DNA of 64,000 nt, from assembly GCF_029960815.1 (NCBI RefSeq), contig NZ_JASBRE010000006.1, positions 62,001 to 126,000 of the forward strand, written 5' to 3'. Below the pieces are notes generated by a model. That model did not search any database and was not told the DNA's origin. It worked only from the letters and a program-made list of their open reading frames with translations. Source of the DNA: Pseudomonas sp. AL03 (GTDB lineage: Bacteria > Pseudomonadota > Gammaproteobacteria > Pseudomonadales > Pseudomonadaceae). Position numbers and translations under genes: made by a program. The stretch's first letter is position 1, and each line of letters starts with the position of its first letter. Shown piece after piece: positions 53,861 through 63,968 of this stretch.

Positions 53861-55561
53861 TCAGAACAGAAAATAACGCTGCGCCATGGGCAAGGTTTCG
53901 GCCGGCTCACACCATAATAAAACCCCGTCGGCTTTCACTTGATAGGTCTGCGGGTCGACGTCGATATTCGGCAAATAATCGTTGTGAATCAGGTCGGTTT
54001 TCTGCACGTCGCGACAGCCTTTGACCACCGCGATTTTCTTCTTCAGGCCCAAGGCCTCGGGCAAACCCGCCTCCTGCGCCGCCTGACTGATAAAGGTCAG
54101 GCTGGTGGCGTGCAGCGAACCACCGTAACTGGCGAACATCGGGCGGTAGTGCACCGGCTGCGGCGTCGGGATCGAAGCGTTGGCGTCGCCCATCAGGCTG
54201 GCCGCAATGGCACCGCCCTTGAGGATCAGCGTCGGTTTGACCCCAAAAAATGCCGGGCGCCAAAGCACCAGATCCGCCCATTTACCCACTTCGACCGAGC
54301 CGACTTCATGGCTGATACCGTGGGTGATTGCGGGATTGATCGTGTACTTGGCGATGTAGCGTTTGGCGCGGAAGTTGTCGTTGCCTTCGCCATCACCGGG
54401 CAGCGGGCCGCGCTGTTTTTTCATCTTGTCGGCGGTCTGCCAGGTGCGGGTGATGACTTCACCGACGCGGCCCATGGCCTGGCTGTCGGAGCTGATCATC
54501 GAGAACGCGCCGAGGTCGTGGAGGATGTCTTCAGCGGCGATGGTCTCACGACGGATGCGGCTTTCGGCGAAGGCCACGTCTTCGGCAATGCTTGGGTCCA
54601 GGTGGTGGCAGACCATCAGCATGTCGAGGTGTTCGTCGATGGTGTTGCGGGTGAACGGCCGGGTTGGGTTGGTCGAGCTCGGCAGCACGTTGGCGAAACC
54701 GCAGGCTTTGATGATGTCCGGGGCATGCCCGCCGCCCGCGCCTTCGGTGTGATAGGTGTGAATGGTGCGGCCTTTGAAAGCGGCGAGGGTGGTTTCGACG
54801 AAGCCCGATTCGTTGAGGGTGTCGGTATGGATCGCCACCTGCACATCGTATTGGTCGGCGACGTTCAGGCAGTTATCGATGCTCGCCGGGGTGGTGCCCC
54901 AATCCTCGTGCAACTTGAGGCCGATGGCGCCGGCCTTGACCTGCTCGATCAACGGCTCCGGCAGGCTGGCGTTGCCCTTGCCGGTGAAGCCGATGTTCAT
55001 TGGGAACGCATCGGCGGCCTGGAGCATGCGCGCCAGGTGCCACGGTCCGGACGTGCAGGTGGTTGCATTGGTGCCAGTGGCCGGGCCGGTGCCGCCGCCG
55101 ATCATGGTGGTGACGCCGCTCATCAGCGCTTCTTCGATCTGCTGCGGGCAGATGAAGTGGATGTGCGTGTCGATGCCGCCCGCAGTGAGGATCATGCCTT
55201 CACCGGCGATGACTTCGGTGCTGGCGCCGACCGCAATGGTCACGTTCGGCTGGATGTCCGGGTTACCGGCCTTGCCGATGGCGGCGATGCGGCCGTCCTT
55301 GAGGCCGACGTCGGCCTTGACGATGCCCCAGTGGTCGATGATCAGTGCGTTGGTGATCAGGGTGTCGACGACCTCTGCGGCGAGTAATTGGCTTTGGCCC
55401 TGGCCGTCGCGGATGACTTTGCCGCCGCCGAATTTCACTTCTTCGCCGTAGGTGGTGAAGTCTTTTTCCACTTCGATCCACAGTTCAGTGTCGGCCAGAC
55501 GGACTTTGTCACCGACGGTGGGACCGAACATGTCGGCGTAGGCCTGACGGGAAATCTTCAT
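53861..55561 (-). CDS. ureC: Urease subunit alpha
   Basis: Catalytic subunit of urease, hydrolysing urea to ammonia and carbamate at a dinickel centre. 566 residues from the ATG at 55561 ([22 protein letters not shown]) with AAGG seven bases upstream. His133 and His135 ('DTHIHF') and the carbamylated Lys216 ('GLKLHEDWG') bridge nickel; the mobile flap '[21 protein letters not shown]' carries the catalytic His. Ends with the typical 'QRYFLF'. A palindromic repeat lies between it and ureB. Confidence 0.98.
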   Translation of the reverse strand: MKISRQAYADMFGPTVGDKVRLADTELWIEVEKDFTTYGEEVKFGGGKVIRDGQGQSQLLAAEVVDTLITNALIIDHWGIVKADVGLKDGRIAAIGKAGNPDIQPNVTIAVGASTEVIAGEGMILTAGGIDTHIHFICPQQIEEALMSGVTTMIGGGTGPATGTNATTCTSGPWHLARMLQAADAFPMNIGFTGKGNASLPEPLIEQVKAGAIGLKLHEDWGTTPASIDNCLNVADQYDVQVAIHTDTLNESGFVETTLAAFKGRTIHTYHTEGAGGGHAPDIIKACGFANVLPSSTNPTRPFTRNTIDEHLDMLMVCHHLDPSIAEDVAFAESRIRRETIAAEDILHDLGAFSMISSDSQAMGRVGEVITRTWQTADKMKKQRGPLPGDGEGNDNFRAKRYIAKYTINPAITHGISHEVGSVEVGKWADLVLWRPAFFGVKPTLILKGGAIAASLMGDANASIPTPQPVHYRPMFASYGGSLHATSLTFISQAAQEAGLPEALGLKKKIAVVKGCRDVQKTDLIHNDYLPNIDVDPQTYQVKADGVLLWCEPAETLPMAQRYFLF

Positions 55562-55582
55562 TCGTTCGCCTTGGAATTTGAT

Positions 55583-55691
55583 GATCGTTCCCACGCTCTG
55601 CGTGGGAATGCCGCCATGGACGCTCTGCGTCCGCCGTTATGTGACGCGGAGCGTCACGGGATGCATTCCCACGCAGAGCGTGGGAACGATC
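55583..55691. repeat. GATCGTTCCCACGC palindromic repeat inside the urease operon
   Basis: Full copy with GATCGTTCCCACGCTCTGCG at one end and CGCAGAGCGTGGGAACGATC at the other. It fills almost all of the gap between ureB (ends 55694) and ureC (starts 55561), genes that normally lie a few bases apart. Confidence 0.9.
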
Positions 55692-55693
55692 AG

Positions 55694-56001
55694 CTAGTCC
55701 AGGTCACCCATGATCCGTCCGGCAAACCCGAACACCCGGCGATGCCCGGCCAGGTCTACCAACTCGACTTCGCGGCTCTGGCCCGGCTCGAAGCGCACGG
55801 CAGTGCCAGCGGGGATGTTCAGGCGCATGCCGCGACTGGCGGTGCGGTCGAAGGTCAGCGCATCGTTGGTTTCGAAGAAGTGGTAATGCGAGCCGACCTG
55901 GATCGGGCGGTCGCCGCTGTTGGCCACCTTCAGGCTGAGGGTGCGGCGGCCCACGTTGAGTTCGATGTCGCCGGGCTGGATCTGGTACTCACCGGGAATC
56001 A

Positions 56002-56002
<1 letters not shown>
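55694..56002 (-). CDS. ureB: Urease subunit beta
   Basis: 102 residues from the ATG at 56002, which shares one base with the stop of the upstream acetyltransferase gene. Family start [19 protein letters not shown], then '[16 protein letters not shown]' and '[20 protein letters not shown]'. Full length. Confidence 0.97.
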
Positions 56003-56541
<539 letters not shown>

Positions 56542-57075
56542 TTACTCCTTGTTGGCGGTCGGCGGTTCCGCGCCAGGATTGAGGGTCAGTTGCATGAAGG
56601 TCAGGTCCAGCCAGCGGCCGAATTTGGTGCCCACCTGAGGCATGTGGCCGGTCGTCACGAAACCGGCTCGTTCATGCAGGCGGATGGAAGCGGCGTTACC
56701 GCTTTCGATGGCGGCGACCATCACGTGCTTGTCGCAACCTTTGGCACGCTCGATCAACGCGGTCATCAGTTGCGGGCCGAGACCATTGCCACGCTGGTCG
56801 CTGCGCACGTAAACCGAGTGCTCGACGGTGTGGCGGAACCCGTCGAACGGGCGCCAGTCACCAAATGAAGCGTAGCCCAGGACAGTGTTGTCGCTGTCGA
56901 CGATCACCAGAATCGGGTAGCCCTGGGATTGCCGGGCGCTGAACCAGGCCTGACGATTGCACAAGTCCACGGCTTGTTCGTTCCAGATTGCCGTGGTGTT
57001 AAGCACGGCGTCGTTGTAGATGTCGCGGATCGCCGACAAGTCGGCATGCGCTGCATCGCGAATGGGGTAAGTCAT
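56542..57075 (-). CDS. GNAT acetyltransferase, phosphinothricin/methionine sulfoximine type
   Basis: 177 residues with the PAT/bar-type pattern: 'IRDIYNDAVLNTTAIWNEQAVDL', 'YASFGDWRPFDGFRHTVEHSVYVRSDQRGNGLGPQLM' and 'VAAIESGNAASIRLHERAGF'. Close in look to P. aeruginosa PA4866, which lies between ureA and ureB in that species and acetylates methionine sulfoximine and sulfone. Likely detoxifies glutamine-synthetase inhibitors. Within the urease operon. Confidence 0.92.
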   Translation of the reverse strand: MTYPIRDAAHADLSAIRDIYNDAVLNTTAIWNEQAVDLCNRQAWFSARQSQGYPILVIVDSDNTVLGYASFGDWRPFDGFRHTVEHSVYVRSDQRGNGLGPQLMTALIERAKGCDKHVMVAAIESGNAASIRLHERAGFVTTGHMPQVGTKFGRWLDLTFMQLTLNPGAEPPTANKE

Positions 57076-57084
57076 GGCGCGGCC

Positions 57085-57387
57085 TCAGGCGATCGGTTGG
57101 TGAACGGTGACCAGTTTGGTGCCGTCGGGAAAGGTCGCTTCGACCTGGATCTCTGGAATCATTTCCGGGATGCCTTCCATCACTTGTTCGCGGCTGAGCA
57201 GGGTGGTGCCGAAGTGCATCAGCTCGGCCACGGTCTGGCCGTCACGGGCGCCTTCTAGCAGCGCTGCGCAAATGTAGGCCATGGCTTCCGGATAGTTGAG
57301 TTTCACGCCGCGAGCCAAACGTCGCTCGGCCACGAGGCCGGCGGTGAAGATCAGCAGCTTGTCTTTTTCGCGTGGGGTCAGGTCCAT
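57085..57387 (-). CDS. ureA: Urease subunit gamma
   Basis: 100 residues, from the ATG at 57387: [31 protein letters not shown], followed by '[32 protein letters not shown]'. Family length is exactly 100. A longer frame upstream reads through a REP element and is not real. Confidence 0.98.
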   Translation of the reverse strand: MDLTPREKDKLLIFTAGLVAERRLARGVKLNYPEAMAYICAALLEGARDGQTVAELMHFGTTLLSREQVMEGIPEMIPEIQVEATFPDGTKLVTVHQPIA

Positions 57388-57429
57388 CGTAGAAATCCAT
57401 AATTGGCAGATAAAAAGGTGACTACACCC

Positions 57430-57505
57430 TGTAGGAGCGAGGCTTGCCCGCGAAGGGGACCTCGAGGTCGCCAAAAGCTTCGCGGGCAAGCCTCGCTCCT
57501 ACAGG
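57430..57505. repeat. REP palindrome between ureD and ureA
   Basis: GTAGGAGCGAGGCTTGCCCG on the left and CGCGGGCAAGCCTCGCTCCT on the right, the reverse order of the other REP pairs in the window. It is in the gap between two co-directional urease genes. Confidence 0.85.
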
Positions 57506-57514
57506 GATCGGTGT

Positions 57515-58354
57515 TCAGGTGCTCCATATTCTTGGGGGGACAGCTTCCCGGCCGAGCAACGCGGGCCTCAGCAACCGCCACAAATCAATCAACCAACCCC
57601 GCGCCAGCAACGCTTCACTGGCTAAACACCGAGCCACCAAAAGCCCCGGCAACTGCGTCAAATCCCCGCGCACGTCATGGGGCAACGAACGGCATTTCTC
57701 CAGCAATTCACTATCAACCTCCCCAGTCACCAATAACGTCGCAAACACCGGTTGCCCATCCAGCCCGATCGGCGAATCAAGCAATCCGTCACCCCCGACA
57801 ATGCGCTGGCGTTCATGCCAGAGCAACTGGCCGTCGCGGCGGATGTCCAGCTGCGCCTGAAAATGTCCGAGGTCGAAACGCTCGCCGCTGGCCGGACGCC
57901 CCAGCGCCACCACGTCCCAGTAGAACAATCGGGCATCGTCTTCAAGGTCGATGCACGTGCTGAGTTCAGCCTGCGCGGCGCTGAAAATGATCGTCTCTTG
58001 TGGCAACCATTCCAGTGTCGCACCGCTCGCCACGTTCAAATCCAGCTGCTGATAGGCGGGGCCGGCAGCGCGATACCACTTGGCCGCGCCAGGACTGGTG
58101 ATTTGCGCCCAGGCATCCGTGCCGACACTGGCCGAGATGGCCAGTCGATCACCGCCGGCAATTCCGCCCGGCGGGTGCACGATGATGTGCTGGCAAACTT
58201 CCGGCCCTTCGGCATACAGATGCTTCTGCACCCGCAGCGGGCCTTGGTGGCGGCGCTGAACCGGGCGCGTACTGTCGCCGAATCGGGCGTAGCCCAGTTC
58301 CAGCTCGGCGTGCCAGCTGGGGGTAAACAGGACGGTGGGAAGAGGTAAATTCAT
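57515..58354 (-). CDS. ureD: Urease accessory protein UreD
   Basis: 279-residue UreD/UreH, the scaffold that links apo-urease to UreF-UreG. Conserved segments are '[31 protein letters not shown]', '[18 protein letters not shown]', '[13 protein letters not shown]' and '[15 protein letters not shown]'. First gene of ureD-A-GNAT-GNAT-B-C on the minus strand; urtE ends 30 bases upstream of its start. Confidence 0.96.
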   Translation of the reverse strand: MNLPLPTVLFTPSWHAELELGYARFGDSTRPVQRRHQGPLRVQKHLYAEGPEVCQHIIVHPPGGIAGGDRLAISASVGTDAWAQITSPGAAKWYRAAGPAYQQLDLNVASGATLEWLPQETIIFSAAQAELSTCIDLEDDARLFYWDVVALGRPASGERFDLGHFQAQLDIRRDGQLLWHERQRIVGGDGLLDSPIGLDGQPVFATLLVTGEVDSELLEKCRSLPHDVRGDLTQLPGLLVARCLASEALLARGWLIDLWRLLRPALLGREAVPPRIWST

Positions 58355-58384
58355 GGTTTCTAATTATCGTCAGGACGCTACAGA

Positions 58385-59083
58385 TTAGATCGTTACCAAA
58401 CCGCGTACACCCTCGGCTTCCATATTTTCTCCGCGACCCTGCTGCACGATCTCGCCCCGGGACATCACCAGGTACTGATCGGCCAGTTCGGCGGCGAAAT
58501 CGTAGAACTGCTCCACCAGCAAAATCGCCATGTCGCCGCGGGCCGCGAGCTTCTTGATCACCGCGCCGATTTCCTTGATCACCGACGGCTGGATGCCTTC
58601 GGTGGGCTCGTCGAGAATCAGCAGGCGTGGACGGCTGGCCAACGCTCGGCCGATCGCCAATTGCTGCTGTTGGCCACCGGACAAATCACCCCCGCGCCGT
58701 TGCTTCATTTGCAGCAGCACCGGAAACAGCTCGTAGATGAACGCCGGGACTTCCTTGGCTTCAGCGCCGGGAAATCGCGACAGGCCCATCAGCAGGTTTT
58801 CTTCCACGGTCAGCCGGCCGAAAATTTCCCGACCCTGAGGCACATAAGCGATTCCGGCATGCACCCGCTGGTGTGGCTTGAACGTGGTGATCGGTTTGCC
58901 TTCCCAACTCACCGCGCCCTCTTTGGCTGGCAGCAACCCCATCAAACACTTGAGCAGCGTGGTCTTGCCCACACCATTACGCCCGAGCAGGCAGGTGACT
59001 TCACCGACCCTCACCTCAAACGTCAGGCCCCGCAGGATGTGGCTACCGCCGTAATACTGGTGCAGCTTGTCGACTTGCAGCAT
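58385..59083 (-). CDS. urtE: Urea ABC transporter ATPase UrtE
   Basis: 232 residues from the ATG at 59083 (MLQVDKLHQYYGGSHILRG; a second ATG lies 6 bases upstream). LivF-like ATPase with Walker A 'GRNGVGKTT', signature 'LSGGQQQQLAIGRAL' and Walker B 'LLILDEPTEGIQP'. The 'TEGIQPSVIKEIGAVIKKL' segment is typical of UrtE. Last gene of urtABCDE, 30 bases before ureD. Confidence 0.96.
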   Translation of the reverse strand: MLQVDKLHQYYGGSHILRGLTFEVRVGEVTCLLGRNGVGKTTLLKCLMGLLPAKEGAVSWEGKPITTFKPHQRVHAGIAYVPQGREIFGRLTVEENLLMGLSRFPGAEAKEVPAFIYELFPVLLQMKQRRGGDLSGGQQQQLAIGRALASRPRLLILDEPTEGIQPSVIKEIGAVIKKLAARGDMAILLVEQFYDFAAELADQYLVMSRGEIVQQGRGENMEAEGVRGLVTI

Positions 59084-59102
59084 GTTCAAATTCCCCTGAA
59101 AG

Positions 59103-59975
59103 CTAGCGACCGAGGTACACCTCGATCACGCGCTCGTTATCCTGCACCTGTTCCAGCGACCCTTCGGCCAGCACGGCGCCCTGATGTAACACGGTGACAT
59201 GGTCGGCGATGGCGCCGACGAAGCCCATGTCTTGCTCCACCACCATCAGCGAATGCTTGCCCGCCAAGTTCTTGAACAATTCGGCGGTGAATTCGGTTTC
59301 GGCGTCGGTCATGCCCGCCACCGGCTCGTCGAGCAGCAACAGTTGCGGGTCCTGCATCAGCAACATGCCGATCTCCAGAAACTGCTTCTGACCGTGGGAC
59401 AACAAGCCCGCCGGGCGATTGACCGAGCTGGTCAGGCGAATGGTGTCCAGCACTTCGCTGATGCGATCTTTCTGTTCGCCACTCAAACGAGCCCGCAGGC
59501 TGGCCCACACCGACTTGTCGGTTTTTTGCGCCAGCTCCAGGTTTTCAAAAACGCTCAAGGCTTCGAACACCGTCGGCTTCTGGAACTTGCGACCGATGCC
59601 GGCCTGGGCGATTTGCACTTCGCTCATCTGCGTCAGGTCGAGGGTTTCGCCGAACCAGGCTTTGCCGTGACTGGGGCGGGTCTTGCCGGTGATCACGTCC
59701 ATCAGCGTGGTCTTGCCCGCGCCGTTGGGGCCGATGATGCAACGCAATTCGCCGACGCCGATGTACAGATTCAAGTCGTTCAGCGCCTTGAAACCATCGA
59801 AGCTGACGCTGATGTCTTCCAGGGTCAGGATCGTGCCGTGCCGGGTGTCCAGGCCGGGGCCGACGCGCTGGCCCAGGCCGATGGCGTCGCGGCTGCTGCC
59901 CTGATCCCTGTTCGGTTCCAGGGGCGGAAAAAAGGCCGGTTCGAGCATGAATTCAGCCGTCGCAGTCACTCTCAT
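59103..59975 (-). CDS. urtD: Urea ABC transporter ATPase UrtD
   Basis: 290 residues; LivG-like ATPase with Walker A 'GPNGAGKTT', signature 'LLSHGQKQFLEIGMLL' and Walker B 'LLLLDEPVAGMTD'. The N-terminal 45 residues precede the ATPase domain and are unconserved. Start overlaps the urtC stop by four bases. Confidence 0.95.
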   Translation of the reverse strand: MRVTATAEFMLEPAFFPPLEPNRDQGSSRDAIGLGQRVGPGLDTRHGTILTLEDISVSFDGFKALNDLNLYIGVGELRCIIGPNGAGKTTLMDVITGKTRPSHGKAWFGETLDLTQMSEVQIAQAGIGRKFQKPTVFEALSVFENLELAQKTDKSVWASLRARLSGEQKDRISEVLDTIRLTSSVNRPAGLLSHGQKQFLEIGMLLMQDPQLLLLDEPVAGMTDAETEFTAELFKNLAGKHSLMVVEQDMGFVGAIADHVTVLHQGAVLAEGSLEQVQDNERVIEVYLGR

Positions 59976-61054
59976 TGCTCACTCCTTTTTTTTAGCAAAC
60001 CGATCACGCCGTTGGGCAGGTACAAGGTCACGACGATGAACAGCGCGCCGAGGAAGAACAGCCAGTATTCCGGGAACGCCACGGTGAACCAGCTCTTCAT
60101 GCCGTTGACCACACCGGCGCCGAGCAGCGGGCCGATCAGCGTGCCGCGACCACCCAGCGCCACCCAGACCGCGGCTTCAATGGAGTTGGTTGGCGACATC
60201 TCACTGGGGTTGATGATCCCGACTTGCGGCACGTACAGCGCGCCGGCCAGGCCGCAGAGCACTGCGCTCAACACCCAGACAAACAGCTTGAAGCCACGCG
60301 GGTCGTAGCCGCAAAACATCAGGCGGTTTTCCGCATCTCGCAGCGCGGTCAACACCCGGCCGAACTTGCTCTGCGCCAGGCGCCAACCGATGAACAGGCT
60401 CGCCACCAGCAACACCACGGTGGCGAAAAACCGCACCGCGCGGGTGCCCGGTTCGGTGATGCCGAACCCGAGAATGGTGCGGAAGTTGGTGAAGCCGTTG
60501 TTGCCGCCAAACCCGGTTTCGTTGCGGAAGAACAGCAGCATCCCGGCGAAGGTCAGGGCCTGGGTCATGATCGAGAAATACACGCCCTTGATCCGCGAGC
60601 GGAAAGCGAAGAAGCCAAACACCAGCGCCAGCAACCCCGGCGCCAATACCACCAGACACATCGACCAGAGGAAGCTGCTGGTGCCGGTCCAGTACCACGG
60701 CAATTCAGTCCACGACAGGAAGGTCATGAACGCCGGCACGCCATCGCCCGAGGCCTGGCGCATCAGGTACATGCCCATCGCATAGCCGCCGAGGGCGAAA
60801 AACAAACCATGACCAAGGGACAGAAGGCCGGCGTAACCCCAGACCAGATCGAGGGCCAGCGCGACAATCGCGTAGCAAAGAATCTTGCCCACCAGCGTCA
60901 GCGTGTACGCAGAGACATGAAACGCGCTGTCCGGCGACAACAACAACGACAGCAGCGGCAACGCCAGCAACAGAACGAGGATCACTGCGCCAACGGCGAT
61001 CGTGACTTTTGGGCCGGCTTTTTGTGTTGCGGTAACGAGCAGGGGCTGGTTCAT
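59972..61054 (-). CDS. urtC: Urea ABC transporter permease UrtC
   Basis: 360 residues with about ten membrane helices. LivM-like segments: 'GYAGLLSLGHGLFFALGGYAMGMYL' and the EAA-type loop 'RVLTALRDAENRLMFCGYDP'. Overlaps urtB by one base and urtD by four. Confidence 0.95.
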   Translation of the reverse strand: MNQPLLVTATQKAGPKVTIAVGAVILVLLLALPLLSLLLSPDSAFHVSAYTLTLVGKILCYAIVALALDLVWGYAGLLSLGHGLFFALGGYAMGMYLMRQASGDGVPAFMTFLSWTELPWYWTGTSSFLWSMCLVVLAPGLLALVFGFFAFRSRIKGVYFSIMTQALTFAGMLLFFRNETGFGGNNGFTNFRTILGFGITEPGTRAVRFFATVVLLVASLFIGWRLAQSKFGRVLTALRDAENRLMFCGYDPRGFKLFVWVLSAVLCGLAGALYVPQVGIINPSEMSPTNSIEAAVWVALGGRGTLIGPLLGAGVVNGMKSWFTVAFPEYWLFFLGALFIVVTLYLPNGVIGLLKKRSEQ

Positions 61055-62556
61055 CAGTCGATCACCCGTCCTTTCAGTGCGAAGAGGCCTTGCGGACGTT
61101 TCTGAATGAACAGAATGATCAGCGCGAGGATCAGGATCTTGCCGAGCACGGCGCCGATCTGCGGTTCGAGAATTTTGTTGGCGATGCCCAGGCCGAAGGC
61201 TGCCAGCACGCTACCGGCCAACTGACCGACACCGCCGAGCACCACCACCAGGAACGAGTCGATGATGTAGCTCTGGCCAAGGTCCGGGCCGACGTTGCCG
61301 ATTTGACTGAGGGCTACGCCACCGAGCCCGGCAATGCCCGAGCCGAGGCCGAACGCGAGCATGTCCACGCGACCGGTCGGCACGCCGCAGCAGGCCGCCA
61401 TGTTGCGGTTTTGGGTAACGGCGCGAACGTTCAAACCGAGGCGAGTCTTGTTCAGCAGCAACCAGGTCAGCACCACCACAAACAGCGCGAACGCGATGAT
61501 CACGACGCGGTTGTACGGCAGCACCAGGTTGGGCAGCACTTGAATCCCGCCGGACAGCCAGGTCGGGTTGGCCACTTCAACGTTCTGCGCGCCGAACATC
61601 AATCGGACCAGCTGAATCAGCATGAGGCTGATGCCCCACGTGGCGAGCAGGGTTTCCAGCGGACGGCCGTAGAGGTGGCGAATCACCGTGCGTTCCAGCG
61701 CCATGCCGATAGCGGCGGTCACGAAAAACGCCACGGGCAGCGCGATCAGCGGGTAGAACTCGATGGCTTGCGGGGCGAAGCGTTGGAACATCAGCTGCAC
61801 CACGTACGTCGAGTACGCGCCGAGCATCAGCATCTCGCCGTGAGCCATGTTGATGACGCCGAGCAGACCGAAGGTGATCGCCAGACCGAGTGCGGCCAGC
61901 AGCAGGATCGACCCCAGGGACATACCGCTGAAGGCCTGGCCGAGGATCTCGCCGATCAGCAGTTTGCGTTTGACTTGAGCGAGGCTGGTTTCGGCAGCGG
62001 TACGCACATTGGCGTCGGCTTCGACACCGGGTTGCAGCAGGCTTTCGAGGCGAGTGCGAGCCAGTGGATCACCGGTTTCACCGAGCAGGCGAACAGCGGC
62101 AAGGCGCACGGCCGGGTGGGTGTCCACCAGTTGCAGATTGGCCAGCGCCAGGCTCAAAGCCGCGTGGACGCTTTGGTCTTTTTCGCCAGCCAGTTGCTGG
62201 TCGAGGAATGCAAGCTGCGCAGGTCTAGCGCTTTTCTGCAATTGCTGCGCGGCGGCCAGACGGAGGTTGGCGTCGGTGGCGAGCAATTGGTGGCTGGCCA
62301 GCGCGGTGTCGATCAGACCGCGCAGGCGGTTGTTCAGGCGCAGGGTTTTCGGTTGGCCTTCGACGGTCAGCGCGCCTTGTTGCAGGGCGTTGATCAGTTC
62401 GATGCGAGCCGGATCGGGTTGCGCGGCCCAGGATTCGAGAAGCTTGGCTTGCTGCACGGGATTGGCCGCGACGAAGTCTTCGGCGTCGCCGGCGTGAGTG
62501 GCCATCGGCAGTAAGAGCGCGAGGGCGAGGAAGATGCGGTAAATGGCAGTGAGCAT
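61054..62556 (-). CDS. urtB: Urea ABC transporter permease UrtB
   Basis: 500 residues from the ATG at 62556 (MLTAIYRIFLALALLLPMATHA). A signal-like first helix is followed by a soluble N-terminal domain (about 23-205) with HEAT-like helical repeats ('HPAVRLAAVRLLGETGDPLARTRLESLL'), then the LivH-like permease ('AALGLAITFGLLGVINMAHGEMLMLGAYSTYVVQ'). This long N-terminal extension is characteristic of UrtB. A palindromic repeat separates it from urtA. Confidence 0.95.
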   Translation of the reverse strand: MLTAIYRIFLALALLLPMATHAGDAEDFVAANPVQQAKLLESWAAQPDPARIELINALQQGALTVEGQPKTLRLNNRLRGLIDTALASHQLLATDANLRLAAAQQLQKSARPAQLAFLDQQLAGEKDQSVHAALSLALANLQLVDTHPAVRLAAVRLLGETGDPLARTRLESLLQPGVEADANVRTAAETSLAQVKRKLLIGEILGQAFSGMSLGSILLLAALGLAITFGLLGVINMAHGEMLMLGAYSTYVVQLMFQRFAPQAIEFYPLIALPVAFFVTAAIGMALERTVIRHLYGRPLETLLATWGISLMLIQLVRLMFGAQNVEVANPTWLSGGIQVLPNLVLPYNRVVIIAFALFVVVLTWLLLNKTRLGLNVRAVTQNRNMAACCGVPTGRVDMLAFGLGSGIAGLGGVALSQIGNVGPDLGQSYIIDSFLVVVLGGVGQLAGSVLAAFGLGIANKILEPQIGAVLGKILILALIILFIQKRPQGLFALKGRVID

Positions 62557-62575
62557 GTCATTGGCCTTACGTATT

Positions 62576-62685
62576 GATCGTTCCCACGCTCCGCGTGGGA
62601 ATGCCGCCACGGACGTTCCGCGTCCGCTTTGGAAGTGACGCAGAGCGTCACGGGATGCATTCCCACGCAGAGCGTGGGAACGATC
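62576..62685. repeat. GATCGTTCCCACGC palindromic repeat between urtA and urtB
   Basis: GATCGTTCCCACGCTCCGCG at one end and CGCAGAGCGTGGGAACGATC at the other, with inner GACGC/GCGTC hairpins. It fills the gap between two operon genes and could form an mRNA hairpin after the binding-protein gene. Confidence 0.9.
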
Positions 62686-62702
62686 AGGCTGGGCGGGGTG
62701 AA

Positions 62703-63968
62703 TCAGTTGCTCTTCACCGCATAATCCGGCTTCTTGTCGTTACCCGAGATAAACGGGCTCCAAGGCTCTGCACGGATCGGCCCTTCGGTCTGCCACACCA
62801 CGTTGAACTGTCCGTCCGCCTGAATCTCGCCGATCATCACCGGTTTGTGCAGGTGGTGGTTGGTCTTGTCCATGGTCAGGGTGTAACCGGACGGCGCGGC
62901 AAAGGTCTGGCCGGCGAGGGCCTCGCGGACTTTGTCGACGTCGGTGGACTTGGCTTTCTCAGCCGCTTGCGCCCACATGTGAATGCCCACGTAGGTGGCT
63001 TCCATCGGGTCGTTGGTCACCGCTTTGTCGGCGCCCGGCAGGTTGTGTTTCTTGGCGTAGGCTTTCCAGTCAGCGACGAACTTCTTGTTCGCCGGGTTCT
63101 CGACCGACTCAAAGTAGTTCCACGCCGCGAGGTTGCCCACCAACGGTTTGGTGTCGATGCCGCGCAGTTCTTCTTCGCCCACGGAGAACGCCACGACCGG
63201 AACGTCGGTGGCTTTCAGGCCCTGGTTGGCCAGTTCTTTATAGAACGGCACGTTGGAGTCGCCGTTGACGGTGGAGATGACCGCGGTCTTGCCACCGGCC
63301 GAGAATTTTTTGATGTTGGCCACGATGGTTTGATAGTCGCTGTGGCCGAATGGGGTGTAGACCTCTTCGATGTCCTTGTCCGTCACCCCTTTGGCGTGCA
63401 GGAACGAGCGCAGGATCTTGTTGGTGGTGCGCGGGTAGACGTAGTCGGTGCCCAACAGGAAGTAACGCTTGGCGCTGCCGCCTTCTTCGCTCATCAGGTA
63501 TTCCACCGCCGGGATCGCCTGCTGGTTCGGCGCGGCGCCGGTGTAGAACACGTTCGGCGACATCTCTTCACCTTCGTATTGCACCGGGTAGAACAGCAGA
63601 CCGTTGAGTTCTTCAAACACCGGCAATACCGACTTGCGCGACACCGACGTCCAGCAACCGAACACCACCGCGACCTTGTCCTGGGTCAGCAACTGACGAC
63701 CCTTTTCGGCGAACAGCGGCCAGTTCGACGCGGGGTCCACGACCACGGGTTCGAGCATCTTACCGTTCACGCCACCCTTGGCGTTGATCTCGTCGATGGT
63801 CATCAAGGCCATGTCTTTGAGCGACGTTTCGGAGATCGCCATGGTGCCGGACAACGAATGCAGAATACCGACCTTGATGGTCTCGGCGGCCTGGACAGTC
63901 CAGGTCATGCCCATTGCGGCAATGGATGCCGTGAGTGTGAAAGCCTTGATCAAGCTGCGACGCTTCAT
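62703..63968 (-). CDS. urtA: Urea ABC transporter substrate-binding protein UrtA
   Basis: 421-residue periplasmic urea-binding protein, complete; only 32 bases of upstream DNA remain in the window. The signal peptide begins MKRRSLIKAFTLTAS with a twin-arginine-like RRSLIK, so Tat export is possible, and ends about 'WTVQAAETIKVG'. Typical segments are 'HSLSGTMAISETSLKDMALMTIDEINAKGGV' and 'FGCWTSVSRKSVLPVFEE'. First gene of urtABCDE. Confidence 0.97.
   Translation of the reverse strand: MKRRSLIKAFTLTASIAAMGMTWTVQAAETIKVGILHSLSGTMAISETSLKDMALMTIDEINAKGGVNGKMLEPVVVDPASNWPLFAEKGRQLLTQDKVAVVFGCWTSVSRKSVLPVFEELNGLLFYPVQYEGEEMSPNVFYTGAAPNQQAIPAVEYLMSEEGGSAKRYFLLGTDYVYPRTTNKILRSFLHAKGVTDKDIEEVYTPFGHSDYQTIVANIKKFSAGGKTAVISTVNGDSNVPFYKELANQGLKATDVPVVAFSVGEEELRGIDTKPLVGNLAAWNYFESVENPANKKFVADWKAYAKKHNLPGADKAVTNDPMEATYVGIHMWAQAAEKAKSTDVDKVREALAGQTFAAPSGYTLTMDKTNHHLHKPVMIGEIQADGQFNVVWQTEGPIRAEPWSPFISGNDKKPDYAVKSN

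Noticed and set aside
53939..55387. 482-residue open frame on the plus strand
   Set aside because: Antisense shadow of ureC caused by strong GC3 bias; the ureC frame is unmistakable.
61090..62514. 474-residue open frame on the plus strand
   Set aside because: Antisense shadow of urtB, rich in His, Gln and Arg with no recognisable domain.
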